Source: Protonemura montana (taxonomy: Eukaryota > Arthropoda > Insecta > Plecoptera > Nemouridae). Taken from it: DNA of 64,000 nt. Positions 52,540-64,000 of the stretch are shown here, piece by piece. Numbering within the stretch: the first letter of the stretch is position 1; each line of letters starts with the position of its first letter. The stretch covers positions 24,204,651-24,268,650 of the forward strand of contig OX387603.1 in assembly GCA_947568835.1 (NCBI GenBank). The letters run 5' to 3'. The translations under genes and the position numbers were made by a program. Under the pieces are notes generated by a model. That model had not been told where the DNA came from and did not search any database. It worked only from the letters and a program-made list of their open reading frames with translations.

Positions 52540-53125
52540 CACCTCACCAATACACTTTCCTGTTGCACATTGCAAAGGATGCAGCAGCCGAGAAGGTGGG
52601 GGTGCACTATGATTGATCTGCATATGCAGTGCACCATAACGCGCTGCAGTGCGATCTGAGCAATATATAATTATTATCCATCATATACGTGATTAAATTA
52701 ACACATTTATCAAATGTAATGCGAAATAATGAACGGCAAAACTTTAGCCTGGGATTGATTAATATTCTCGGTGTTGTGTATAGCGTAGCAACGTTTTTGT
52801 TATTTGCACTTTTTTTCGCCAATCCTACAGCAAAAAGACTAAAATAAGGTTTGCGATCGTGCAGCGATCTGTATGCAGTTTGCTTTGAAAATCTCACACA
52901 TGGGTGCAGGGTGTGTGTGTGTGTTTGAGAGAGAGAGAGAGAAAGACGGAGGATTGCATTTATGCGTTTTTGCACCCCACACATTGCACATGCATGTATA
53001 AAGATGATTGACATGCCTAGTGCAGAGTTCTTTTTGTTTGCAAAAATAGTTTCAATTTTTTTCCCCTGCTGAACTACTATAACATAGACAGATGCATCGC
53101 TGAGAAATAATTCATTAGTGCAAAC
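52540..53125. repeat. TGCA-rich tract with (GT)n(GA)n
   Basis: About 20 TGCA motifs in roughly 590 bp (about 2.3 expected), for example TCTGCATATGCAGTGCACC, GCTGCAGTGCG and ACATTGCACATGCATG. A compound (GT)n(GA)n microsatellite lies inside at 52911-52942. Confidence 0.55.
52911..52942. repeat. Compound (GT)n(GA)n microsatellite
   Basis: Seven GT units, a TT break, then eight GA units. It lies inside the TGCA-rich tract. Confidence 0.9.
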
Positions 53126-53540
53126 TAACACATCGCTACACATAATGAAATAACTCTCTGTACAATCAATAAACGTGTACAGAGCAATTTACATCAATTA
53201 GTGTAGCTGCAGCATCGTTGCTCGACTGCAGACAGGCGCAGACGTCAAAAGATTGGACAGCTTTTCAACTCGAATAAACATAGAGCGCAGCTCATAATGG
53301 TGTGCCATTCGAATCATAATTGATACATAGTTTACCACTAATGATTGATAAATACGATATTAAAAAACCTCACATAGTTGTGTGTGTGTATAATTATTTC
53401 AACAAATAGTCAGGATTTTTTTCTTTCTGTTTCCATCGCACGTTGATGCACGTTGAGCTGCGATATATTGAATCATTGCAGCCTGTCAGCGAGCGACGGT
53501 GATGACTATTTGCTAGCCAACAGCGAAATGGTCCACATGG

Positions 53541-53574
53541 CATCATCATCTTCATCATCATCATCTTCTTCTTC
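53541..53574. repeat. (ATC/TTC)n trinucleotide tract
   Basis: Eleven trinucleotides of the form ATC or TTC. In the + frame they read as a poly-Ser run in a 41-codon ATG-initiated frame that ends at 53659; no other evidence makes this a gene. Confidence 0.85.
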
Positions 53575-54665
53575 GCGCTGCTTCTTCTTCGAACGGCACA
53601 GCGATGAAGTGACTTTGAAAAATAACTCCGGGTCATGGAGCGATGAGAGCAACATCTAAAATAATACATGTCAGTAATTGGGAAGAATTTTCTGAATGTT
53701 TTTTTATTGGTCCAAAAAGCTTTCCCACCGCAGCGGCAGCAACGAGTGGCAGCAGCAGCTACTGTTTGTAGTAATTCGGATGCCCCGAGGCCGAACTGAG
53801 CTGTACCCTCATAAAGTAGCAATTTATTATTTTAACGGCTGACTAACTTCCATCTATAACCGTCATTATGGTAATAATCACGCAGCCTCACACAGGATAT
53901 ACACAACATTTGGGACACTGAGAAATCGCGAATTGCACCCGATTCAGAACTTTTTCGTTTGTACGGTATTGTCTGGCTGTGAGAATGATCAGCGCCGTGC
54001 TCTCTTTGTTGTGGTTCCCGGAACGAGCGTTGTCCCGATCACAACATTATGTTTACCAAGCACGGTGATAACGAACCTCTCGACAATGGTCGCTCGTTGC
54101 TTATCTTGCTTATCGCCCCGACTGTCGGGACTCTCCATTAGAGATCCAGATCTTGGCGAGATCATCTGCCGAAGAGATGATTGCGCTCAATCATCGCCCG
54201 TCGATCAATGAATTTACCGAGAAATCTGCATTCCGTCCTGCCCCCACTGACGACCGACGAGGACTCTGATTGACGCCTGGCTAATGGTAACGTTTACCTC
54301 GTAGCCTGAGAGACGGAAGCGTCGAAAGAGTTTCCAGGAATGATTTGATTTGTCAATATTTCTAGGTGCACAAGGTAGTAATTACATTTTTAGCGTGTTT
54401 GCGTTCTTGATGTCGAATTGATTGATTCGTTGATCGAACCCGGATCTCGGCGGCAGTGGACAACAGCTGTTTGCAGGTCCCGACGCGATGGATCTCAGCT
54501 GGTCCTCGGATCGACTCGCTTTTCTCAGACTTATTTCAGGGGAAAAAAAACTCGGCAGTGCAGCGCTGCTCCGCCATCACAAAAGTAACTCGGGTAAAAA
54601 CAACAAAATAATTCGGACTTTTTGGTGCGGAGAAATAAATTACGTTACGAAAAAAGTCCAACGTT

Positions 54666-54690
54666 GACGACTACGACGACGACGACGACG
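54666..54690. repeat. (GAC)n microsatellite
   Basis: Seven GAC units with one TAC variant. Confidence 0.9.
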
Positions 54691-57600
54691 TTGAAGTGAT
54701 GCTGGTGAAGAGAAACATTGAACAATCACAATTAAGCTCGAGTAAAAAATTAAATCGTTAGTAGCTGTATGTGTGGTGGTGACGTTTACTATTAAACTGA
54801 AAGTCAGTGAGTCTTAAACGAGAAACAAAACCGTTTTTTCCTCTCTCACTCTCCGACCACGCGGGTTGTCGTCGTCGTTTTTGTGTTCGGTGAGAGATTT
54901 CGGTCCATCTCGACGCGTCAGCACCATACACGTGTTTAGTTACCCGACCGGCCACCAGGTAATGGTGTGAACTCATATTAGCCCGAGATCGCGACCGTTT
55001 TTCTCCGCCCGTCCTTGTCGCTCTCGCGGCGTCCGTATCTCGGTGTGTCTCTCTCTACCGCATATCGCCGATTAGTTGCGATATACGGCGGCCAGGGCTA
55101 AAACTCTAATGCCGGTTGGTCACACCGGGCACCGTTGCCGACCATTAATTTTCAAAGTCAACCAAGAACTCAGCCACAGTCTTAGTCGCCATACCAGGAA
55201 CACAGCGCGGGCTTTTTTGCCTAACTATCGGTGTCCTTTTTGAACATTATACTATAATAGATGTCTCTAATTGAATAGAACATGCTCCACGGACATGATC
55301 TACTTTTTTTTTGCGGCTCTATTCGATCAGATACTTTACGTAATGGCCCATCTCAGTGAAACTCGTCTCTCAGCGTTGAAAGCTATATAACGTTCATAAT
55401 GCACTCGTCGTTAACCGTCAGAAATCTGTTGTGAAGCAAATTCAGAAAGTTTTATATATCAATCAAAAGTATTTCTCTATAAAGCTTGTGAAATCGCACT
55501 CGTTTCACGTCTAAACAGTTCGGCTTGACTCCAGAGCTAAAAAAACAAAAACCCAAAATGCTTTTCGACTGACACAAAATACAAACGCTGCACATTTCGG
55601 GAAATCGGCAAGTCAGCACGGACAGAGCCGAGTAGCAAGCCTGCGCCAAAGAAAGAAAACCCCGGAAGCCTGCTGCTCGATGGCATCTCGCTAGAAAGCA
55701 GTGGGTGGCTAATTAAACAGAATAATGCCCAGTAATTAGGCCCGGCCAGCCGCCTTTCTTTCGCCTCTCTCGGGGCCACTGTAGCCGGCACGTCCGCCAT
55801 AGCAACTCGCGGATTCGGGAGTCTTTGCCGGACCACGGTGCACAATGCATCGGACAATGCAAAGCGACGGCCCGTACCCACCACCGCGGGGACGTGCTCG
55901 CAGAGACGCACTCGTGACTCGGTCAAGGGTCAAAACAGTTTTCCCAGAAGAAAATCATTTTGCTGCTGCGTTTTAATCGGTCAGGTAGTTAAACCACTGC
56001 ATCCAGCTACACACGTAATTACAAAATTATACGCTTCGATTTTTTCGCTTCGCTTTTTGCGCGCGATTGCAGAGAAAAACAGGATTGATTTTGCTATAAT
56101 TTACAACAAAGTCAGTAAACGCAACTGTTAACCTTAGCACGCCACACCGACGTTTATATGATGAGCTTTTTGCACTCGTTTAGTTCATGAACGATCGAGC
56201 CTCACTGCATTTTCCGCATTTCAATCCTGCATTTTCCGCGGCTGCCAGCTTATACTAGTTTCATTCCCCTCCACCTCGGCGCCCCTCACCATTCTCTGCA
56301 ACATCCATCCACATCTGTAAATACACTTAATCCACGTCTGTACGACCATGCCCCGTGCAATCATCTCCTAATTAATACAAGCTGTAATGACACACTTCTA
56401 TGTCTATATACGCAGCGATTGATGTGTACCGCGCAGTCGCGCAGCCGCGCAGCCCGGTACGGCACTCCGTGCGCTGTGACGCCGCTCTGGCAATACAATC
56501 AAGAAGCTCCAATCGGGGCATAATGATAGTTTTTTGCCGCAGACATGTTTTACCCGTTTCGTAAAAGAGCAAAGACAAATATTGTTTTGTTGTTCGTATC
56601 ACACGGCCTTATTGAATGCCATGCCGGGTACCGCACTGTGTATGAGATACCCGTACCTTTACGGCGCTCAATTGCAATCGCCGCGTACCAACAATCGACT
56701 TGTAATGAGTGTCATTCGGGTGTCTTGACGGCGTAATGAGACGCATTCATTATTATCAGTGAGCTGGCGCGTGGTTCGGTCGAGGATGATGCTTCTTCAC
56801 GACTTGGTCGTGGCGCCGAGGTTGAGCGGAGACACTCCTCCATGGAGAGACGTCGATATGAACCGAGGCCTTAGCAGTGTCACTATCACCCAAGGGTTCA
56901 CTCTGCCTCGTACAGTACTAATTCCAAAACCTCAGCTTCAGTTTCTTCAGCTTATAGTTGTGGGTTTCAAGTTAAAAAGCTTTTTAATGAAGGGTTTGTA
57001 GTTCTCAAAGGGCTTAGTAACTCAATGCTAGTGGCCCTGCCAAAAAATTGGACCTCCTAGTCGAAAGGCTGGTCATTGACAATGTCTAAAAACATTGCAA
57101 AATCTTGGTAAATATGCAAGCGTTTGCCGAATTCAGGGATGGCAAGTCCAACTTTGAAGCACTGCATCATTGTGAGATGGTAAATGATCTGTAGGCGTTT
57201 GACAATTAGGGAGGTTCTCGCACTGTGGTCGCCCAGGACAAGCAGGCGTCGTTTTCCACAGTTTGATGGTCGGCACCAGCGATGAGTGAACGTCCCGTGA
57301 CCAGACTGCGTCGCCGTCCGTGCGTTGCCAAGCAAACTGTGTCGCCCTCCACAAAGCCAACAACGTCGTCCGGTGGTCGGCGATGGAGCGTCGCGAGGAG
57401 AGGCGTTGAACATGGGTATTTAGGCGTGTCTTGTTGACCAGACTCGTAGAACTCGGCGCCGTTGTGGAGGCGAATCAATGATTACACATATCATATAGTT
57501 TCAAAATATCAGGAAAAAATCTTTCATTTTCCTATTTTGTTTCGGTGGAAATGTGCTTGGCCTTGAAAAATGAGACACGTCAATACCATGCAGTCAATGT

Positions 57601-60600
57601 TACCCATCGATGTGTTTTGGATGACAGGTATCTTCTTTTATCCGAGTCACATTTCCACAAATACCACTGTATAAAGAGAATGATGACCGAACATTTCGCA
57701 TTTGAATGGTATCTTAAATATATTTACCTGACCGAACAGAAATAATCAGTTTGATGGGGAATTTGTTTGTGCTATTTGCTCTCTTTTTTTCAAATAAAGT
57801 CTGAGTCTTTCGCATCATTTCTAGTAGCATTGGGTGCATAGGTTTAACGACAGTCCCAGCCTTAATGTTAAACGACGGTGACTCCATCTGGCAACAACCC
57901 CTCATTTCGTCAATAGGGATAGTAGTTGATCGGTCGGAATTTTTCGCGAAGGCAATTTGACATTATGCGCTGAGACTGAAACTGAACCTGTAAACCCAAT
58001 GCCAGTTGCGATCCAGTTCGCTCGCCGACTTCGCTGATGTAAGGCATGTCAACGGCCAGCACCCAGTGAACTGGTTAGCAAGAGGGTGCTAACTGCACTC
58101 GCTAATGGCCGGCGGGAAGGAGACGGTCGCGCTAACAGCTCGTTGTCACCGTGGTGCCCGTTGTAGCCCGCTTGTTGACTCGTCCACTTAGCCCCCGCGA
58201 CCGCGTCGTCGGCCGGCGGCCCGCGATTTGGGGTCCGCGTCGTACGCCTTACGTCCGAGACCACAGCCAGACAGAGTCAAGAGAGACATTTCATTTTTTT
58301 ATTTAAATAGTGAATGGAAAATTTTACAAGCTATTAATGGTTGGTAAATAACAGTAATTTTCTTCTATTTTTTGTGACTGTTTTTTTTTTCTCTCGAAAC
58401 GGTAGCGTTTCTGGACGTGGTCGGTGAGTGTTTTCTTGGCGTTTAAGAGCTGTGTGAAAAATGGGAGGTCTCTGAGCAAACAATAGGTTAGAGGTGTTGA
58501 TGATTGAGTCTCGTTAGACCGACAGATTTGTTGGGCGGACGTCATTTTTTAGTGCGTTCTCGTCACTCGCTTTAGTGAATTGGTAATCGCCAACGAGCGC
58601 TGCTTAACGAAGCAAGCGTGTTGCTTAACGAAGCGTCGCTCCTCGCGGTCAATTAGATCGGGCAGGGCGCACGTGGCTTCGAAGTGGTCCGACCGCGGCG
58701 AGATCGATATCGGTATACCGCCGCCTTGGCCGTCGATCGCATGTGGAACACACTCGCAACGCCTCGACGGCGGTGATCAATGACAACGTCCGAGCGCCAC
58801 GACTCGCGGGGGACGACGATTACAAATCGCCGCGTCGGCCCGCCATGACACTGAAAACGTTTTCACCGATCGGAATTCCACACTGCTCTACCAATAACCG
58901 GCTAATCGATTTCAATGTTGAAAAACAGTGGATTTTTGCTGTCATTCCGTGTGTTAACTAATTATCACAGGTTTCAAAACGTATGAGTGGATATGCAATA
59001 GCAATGGTATGCAGTTCGGGTTTGGAAATCAATTCGTTGCCGTTGTGAAATGGCGCGTACGGACAGGCTGTAGTAGGTATCGACGGACGAGTCCTCCCCG
59101 AGATGCGCAGCTAGCCATTGGTGCTGCTTCGAGGGATCCAAGAGAGCTCGTCTTTGTGGGTGGCCTGGCCGAGCGCTCCGATTGTGATTGATATTCGAAC
59201 AGGATTAATTCGATTAACAGCAAGACGGACAAAAAATAATCAATCGCAACTAACAAGAATTTAAATTGATTGAGAAAATCCATCTCGCCGGCCGATTGTG
59301 ATCGCATTGGATCGATTGTGTGCCCCGCTGCAGTAGATGAATGAATGGGACTCCGTGGGAAATGCACAGAGGCCACTCGAGGCGCACTCGACTCGGGCGC
59401 AAAAATTAACTGTACCTACATACGCACGAGCGCGCGAAATTTAATTAATTGTTTTCCCCGGGTATATAATCCGGATCTCTTTGCCACAGTGAGGTTACAC
59501 GTTTGATGGTCGTTTGTTGTTGCTGGGGCAACGAGACGCATAAATCACAAGATGCGCGCGCACCGGACACTCCGGGGACTATAGAAGGCGATAATTTGTC
59601 ATGGGTTAATTAGCGCGCCAGAACTCGCGGTACGTGTAGAAAACGCTTGGCGCGCATGCGTTGCCGGAACGCTCAGGGGTGTTGAAAACAAGGCCCACCG
59701 CGAGCACAAAACGGGTCGCACCGGCAGAGGAAATCTCCAACACACATCTACAACCAGATAACCAATCGCAGTGCTAGAGCTCTGTAACGGACTGCAATGG
59801 TCTGAAATCAAAACTGATTAAGATTCTAATTTCATTTAAATGTCACGCTTAGCACACCGGGCCGATCCACAAAATGGGCGGACAATCTCATCGAAATTTA
59901 ATTACATCTCTTTCATCCTCGACGCGGTAACTAGCCGACTTTTCGGACCCCTGCGCCGTCTCGCTATTCACTAATCTCCGTTCACAAGCATCGGTACAAT
60001 CACCCGAAGCGCAATTCATTATTAACCGCTTGTTAGGCTATGTTATTCTTAATTGTTAAGTGTATATGTCTATGTACCCATATACACGAATGTGTGTGAG
60101 AATGGTGGACTTATTGTGCTCATCAATCTAGTCGCATCTCCGTAGACGTCAAACCTGACGCGTGTTAGTCAGTGTCCACCCTTGAGGAGCAAGGCAGGGT
60201 CGGCCCGGGCAGCCAGCAACATCACCTTGGAGGTGTTAACCTCTTGAGGCGCACCGGCAGATGAGTAATGAGTCCATGTGGGTGAAGATGAGACGGCTCG
60301 CTGCAGATACGTGTGTGTCGGAGGAGGATGGCTGAGAAATGATCGGCACCATTAAGCTAACTCTACAAAAACGCCTTCGCGTTGTGGTTTGTGTGTGTAG
60401 CGTGCGTTAGAGAGGCGTTTGCCAGTCTTTGAGGCAGTGAACGCAACTTGGAGATTGTGTAGACCTGAACGCACGGACAGGAGAGGAGCTGGCATAACGG
60501 AGAGCTCAATGCGCGGGACATGCATTTCAATGCTCACTCGCGTAAAAAAAATGATTGCTGACTTTTTTGGCTGTTACACTTTGATGACTAACTCGTTGCA

Positions 60601-60911
60601 CTGGAATATAGTGGTCCAAAAATATCATTAAAAACTCTCATCCACCATTTTCATCCCCGACCCATTCGCTAAGGCAGTTTGTCTTACAGAAGAACGCTCT
60701 TCGCTAGCTCTGTAACGTTTTAATTGTCTTTAAATTTTTTACTCAACTCAGACAAATCCAGCCACCTGTTATCATTGCGTTAGATACCAAAGATCTTCAG
60801 GCGATACACAATTATCGAAAATCAAAAGCTTTTCAATGGCCTCGCAAAAGCCAAGCTTTAAAATATTACTGCTAGATAGGTTGAAATCTTATTAAAATTG
60901 CAAACGCTTGC

Positions 60912-60989
60912 TTATGAACACTTTAACCGTCTCAAAAATGTATGTCTCCGTTTGGACATCAATTTTTGAGACGGTTATAGTGTTCATAA
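60912..60989. repeat. Long near-perfect hairpin (28-bp arms, 22-nt loop)
   Basis: The left arm (60912-60939, TTATGAACACTTTAACCGTC then TCAAAAAT) is the reverse complement of the right arm (60962-60989) with one mismatch in 28. The 22-nt centre can pair further (ATGTC with GACAT). The whole is 78 nt, and the surroundings are AT-rich. It may be a foldback element, the core of a MITE, or a small-RNA precursor; the sequence alone does not decide. Confidence 0.8.
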
Positions 60990-61485
60990 TAATAAAATTA
61001 CTACTATATATTTTTTTTGTTAGTATAGGCGGTTCAAAAACTTGGCGGAATAGTATGTACCTACCTACTTGTCTCATTGTAAACTTGTGTATACATGTTT
61101 TGATGACATCAAAATGTCTTGCCGATCAAAATGAAAATTAGCGGTATAACCATTTTTATTTTTTATAATTGTTATCATACAATTTTTTTAAACTGTTGCC
61201 AAACCTTAAAACACGCACTTGGTTATCGAATGTCCTTTTGAAGTGGCCATAGCAGTACCAGTAAATTAAATATAAAATACAAAGGGCAATAACGCAGGGG
61301 AGATTCACAACGCAAGTCGATGTGGGACACCAACAGACAGAGATTCATTTAACACACCCACACTACACGAGAGTTACATGCGACGAGGACATGGGTCCAA
61401 GGCGCTGCCCGAAACTCGAGACTCGGTTGGCATCTGAGTGCCGAATCTGGCAGAAGTGAAACGTTGCGTCGCCGTTTCCGCGTAG

Positions 61486-61632
61486 CGCGACGTCCGTTCT
61501 GATGTAGACGAGAGTGCAAAGGGCAGCTCTGACCACTCAGACAGTGAAAATGAAGTGACACCCAACCGCGAAGAGTTCAGTTTCGACCCGGCTGGTAATC
61601 CACGGGTCATCAAGAAACACACTTTAATCTAA
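61486..61632 (+). pseudogene. Acidic coding-like relic, unassigned
   Basis: The + frame reads DVDESAKGSSDHSDSENEVT and then PNREEFSFDPAGNPRVIKK, ending HTLI and TAA. A TAG sits 6 codons before the acidic segment, while the frame shifted by one is open upstream over GWHLSAESGRSETLRRRFRV. This pattern of a basic then an acidic stretch with a frameshift between suggests a decayed protein, perhaps from a transposable element. No signature residues identify a family. Confidence 0.2.
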
Positions 61633-62700
61633 ATAGTATGCTGGGATTGAATTTCAATGCAGATTGCTGCCCACCAAACTATTTTCATCATCTGCTTCAA
61701 GTCTTTCAAGTCTCGGCGTTTCCTCATCAAGCTACCATGAAAGCATCGCGAGAGCTTCTTGGCAAGTCTTTGATATTTGTGGAAAAGCCCCAACAGAATA
61801 ATTAATGCTCTGCAGTCAGTCTGCATAAGCCCTCTCTTTATCAAGTGAACAAACGAGCGTCGTTCGCCCACCGGATTGCTGCGCACAAAGGCGCATATCA
61901 TCATCAGTCACGCGCAGGATTAGGGGCACAGCCTCTTTGACAAATTGTCCCGATCAGTCTGCGGCTGCGCTGTGCGTTGGCGCTTTTGACTCCATGTTGT
62001 GCATTCAGCAGACCGAGAACGCGCGCTTTTTGGATCCAAAGTCATCCTCATTGTCCAAGTTCCAAAGAACGTAACTCGGACCCAGGGTTATCTTTCACTT
62101 AACTTACAGGTTATCTATTTAAACAAAATCAAGGAGCACTCCCGAGCAGCATTTCACTAAGCAAAAATTAATTTAAAAACGAAAAATTCTTGTCCCGAAC
62201 TCCCCGTCTCTCTTTGCTTGTAAGTATATACTTTGTCACACGAGAAGTTCCAAATGCTTAGTACAAACTCGTTGCTAGAAGAGATTTTAGAGTGTGTGAT
62301 TAATCAATTTGCAATTAACGGATTAAACCAAATGAGCCCGAGCAAAAAACAGAATGGACAAGCCACGGAAAAGGCCAAGTTTGTTTTGAGTTTGCCGCTC
62401 GCATGGGAAACCACGTCTACTCAGTTTCCTCAAATCGTTTGGTAGTTAGCCGAGTCTCGGGCCAGCCGTAGACGCGGACCCCAAAGTGAATCCGAGGAGG
62501 AGTAGCGTCCACAACGTGTGCATGGGCACTCTGCTTAAAAAGCCATCAATCACGGGAAACGGCGCGCCGGTCCGTCCGGCAAGGCAAAGCAACGTCTCCG
62601 CGGACAAAACGAGTGTGTACAAAGGGTTATGACGCAGCCGCGCCGCTTACAGAACCTTCACGTGCATTATATATTCATCCGAACGCGATGATACAAAAAA

Positions 62701-62717
62701 ACGACGACGACGACGAC
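62701..62717. repeat. (ACG)n microsatellite
   Basis: Five ACG units after a short A run; a CA-rich stretch follows near 62768-62800. Confidence 0.9.
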
Positions 62718-64000
62718 CAAAATCAAATCTCAAAAAGCAAAATGAGTCTTCGAGCGTTCTCACAACAACACACACACACCACACATATTTTCACACATAC
62801 CGCATTCACACCTGTCCGCTGTGCCTTTTATCACGGGGTAACACGAGGGCTTAGAACGCGGGGCGGGGGGGGGAACCGGCCAGCGAACACATGTAGTGTA
62901 CCAATATTAACATGACGAGGCAGTTCGGGAAAATAAAAAAGCGGGCATCACTAATTATATAGAAAGAGAGAAGTTAAAAGAAGATGTTCACAAAGTCGAC
63001 GAGACATCTTATAATAATATTAAAATATAGCTAATCCAGCGCGCAGGTCGACCTTCGTTGTATGGTTGAAGGTATACGCTTGTATTAAATATCATGGTAC
63101 GGGATCTCACCTATTACATGCCTTCTAATAAGTCGCTACCCGCGCCAGTGCCACGGGGTCAGAAACTATAACCAGTATGGTAAATGTTTTCTCAAATATA
63201 AATATTTTGAACTTTTCTCGGTCGTCGTCTACAATGACGATGGGCAGAGATTTTATGCGGTTATGCATCGTTGGCCTTCGAGAGAGTTTTTGTGGACTTC
63301 GAAGACCATATAGGTCGACCGTTGCGGTACACTCTCTGGCATGTCATGTCGACGGTCGAGCCTCATTTAAGTAATGGTTGCCCTCGGGCGCGATGACATT
63401 TATGAGTAAGAGCCCTTTGGTTATGTTTGGCTTCGGATGGAATGGACTTGCACACTGTGTCGTACCGTGGCTCGGGTCGGTGCATGCCTTGAACGAATGG
63501 TCTCATGGCAAAGCGCGGGCGATGTACATGCACGTAAAACTTAGAGTCGCAATGGGTAGGGCAAGTAATTGCTCTGTAATGTAGGCATTTTTGTGTGTGA
63601 TAGAAAATTAGAATTTGATTAAAACAGTTTTAGCGTTCGAGATTTACAACTCTGGCAACTCAAGAACATCAATCAATGTAATGCATTAAACTTTCCCAGG
63701 CAACAGGCTAGTTCTGATTATTACCAAATCATAACTTCCCTGTAGCAATTTAATTTTTCTGAATCGAAGAATTGATCAGGGTAGAACAAATTACATTGTG
63801 CATTTCAAAACACGAAAAATGTCACTTTCCATTACAATGCCACTGCAGTATATAAGAATGGTTCTATGGCAAGCCAAACAGCAGCACCAGTTAAATCAAG
63901 GAACTCTTCTTGCCCCACGCTAGGAAATACTTGCAAATTAAGAGGAAAACTTCTGAGAAAGTCAAATTGTGCATTCTTTCTTATTTTCCAGTGTTAGATA

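Larger units (their letters stand above)
34789..64000 (-). other. dys: dysfusion upstream intron (partial, at least 29.2 kb)
   Basis: This stretch lies 5' of the 62-nt exon on the minus strand and runs off the window. I looked for a bHLH exon (basic region, NAEI..LRDLLP-type helix 1, ALVCVYVRK-type helix 2) and found none. Contents: nothing notable 34.8-38.3 kb except a (CG)n run near 37.04 kb; a 35-bp minisatellite at 41.2 kb; a tRNA-like relic at 43.4 kb; a headless 5S-SINE at 45.9 kb; a TGCA-rich tract at 49.1 kb and a larger one at 52.5-53.1 kb; CpG-rich but unassigned DNA at 47.7-48.9, 50.7-51.1 and 55.7-56.0 kb; a hairpin at 60.9 kb; coding-like relics at 61.4-61.9 kb; microsatellites throughout. 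The remaining sequence shows nothing I can name. Confidence 0.75.

Noticed and set aside
53453..53659. Poly-Ser protein
   Set aside because: The frame is created by an ATC/TTC trinucleotide repeat and opens with TTG; the ATG version is only 41 codons and has no other support.
14290..59365. Su(H)-type sites (YGTGRGAAM) near 14296, 23031, 32688, 42506, 51058 and 59355
   Set aside because: About four matches are expected by chance in 64 kb on both strands, and they are scattered, so this is not an enrichment.
34789..64000. The dysfusion bHLH exon
   Set aside because: I looked on the minus strand for the basic region and both helices next to a donor compatible with the split valine codon and found nothing convincing; it is probably outside the window.

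Overview
This is a eukaryotic, almost entirely non-coding window. I find no prokaryotic gene layout: no tightly packed long ORFs, no ribosome binding sites, no operons. Only two short stretches read as conserved protein, both on the minus strand and both bounded by consensus GT..AG splice sites. Together they encode a contiguous piece of a bHLH-PAS transcription factor of the dysfusion/NPAS4 family: the linker after the bHLH and the start of PAS-A. The wording of the peptide is very close to arthropod Dysfusion as I remember it. With the CpG-rich, roughly balanced base composition, this suggests an arthropod, probably an insect; I cannot name the species.

Layout, read along the gene (high to low coordinates). 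Positions 64000-34789 are at least 29.2 kb of an upstream intron; the bHLH exon is not in the window and must lie beyond base 64000. Positions 34788-34727 are a 62-nt exon. Positions 34726-12343 are a 22.4-kb intron. Positions 12342-12253 are a 90-nt exon that opens PAS-A. Positions 12252-1 are at least 12.2 kb of the next intron; the rest of PAS-A, PAS-B and the C-terminus would lie to the left of the window.

The introns hold a dispersed SINE family with a 5S rRNA-derived head (four headed copies near 1.7, 4.3, 5.3 and 21.7 kb and a headless one near 45.9 kb, all in + orientation), a few weak tRNA-like SINE relics, two decayed minisatellites (41-bp period at 10.4 kb, 35-bp period at 41.2 kb), many microsatellites, a long hairpin at 60.9 kb, a 24-bp perfect palindrome at 16.8 kb, and several dense clusters of the tetranucleotide TGCA. 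A few stretches look like eroded protein-coding sequence but could not be assigned.

I saw no tRNA, rRNA or CRISPR locus that I would call functional, and no convincing second gene nested in the introns. The most unusual material is the 5S-headed SINE family, the 60.9-kb hairpin and the TGCA clusters.
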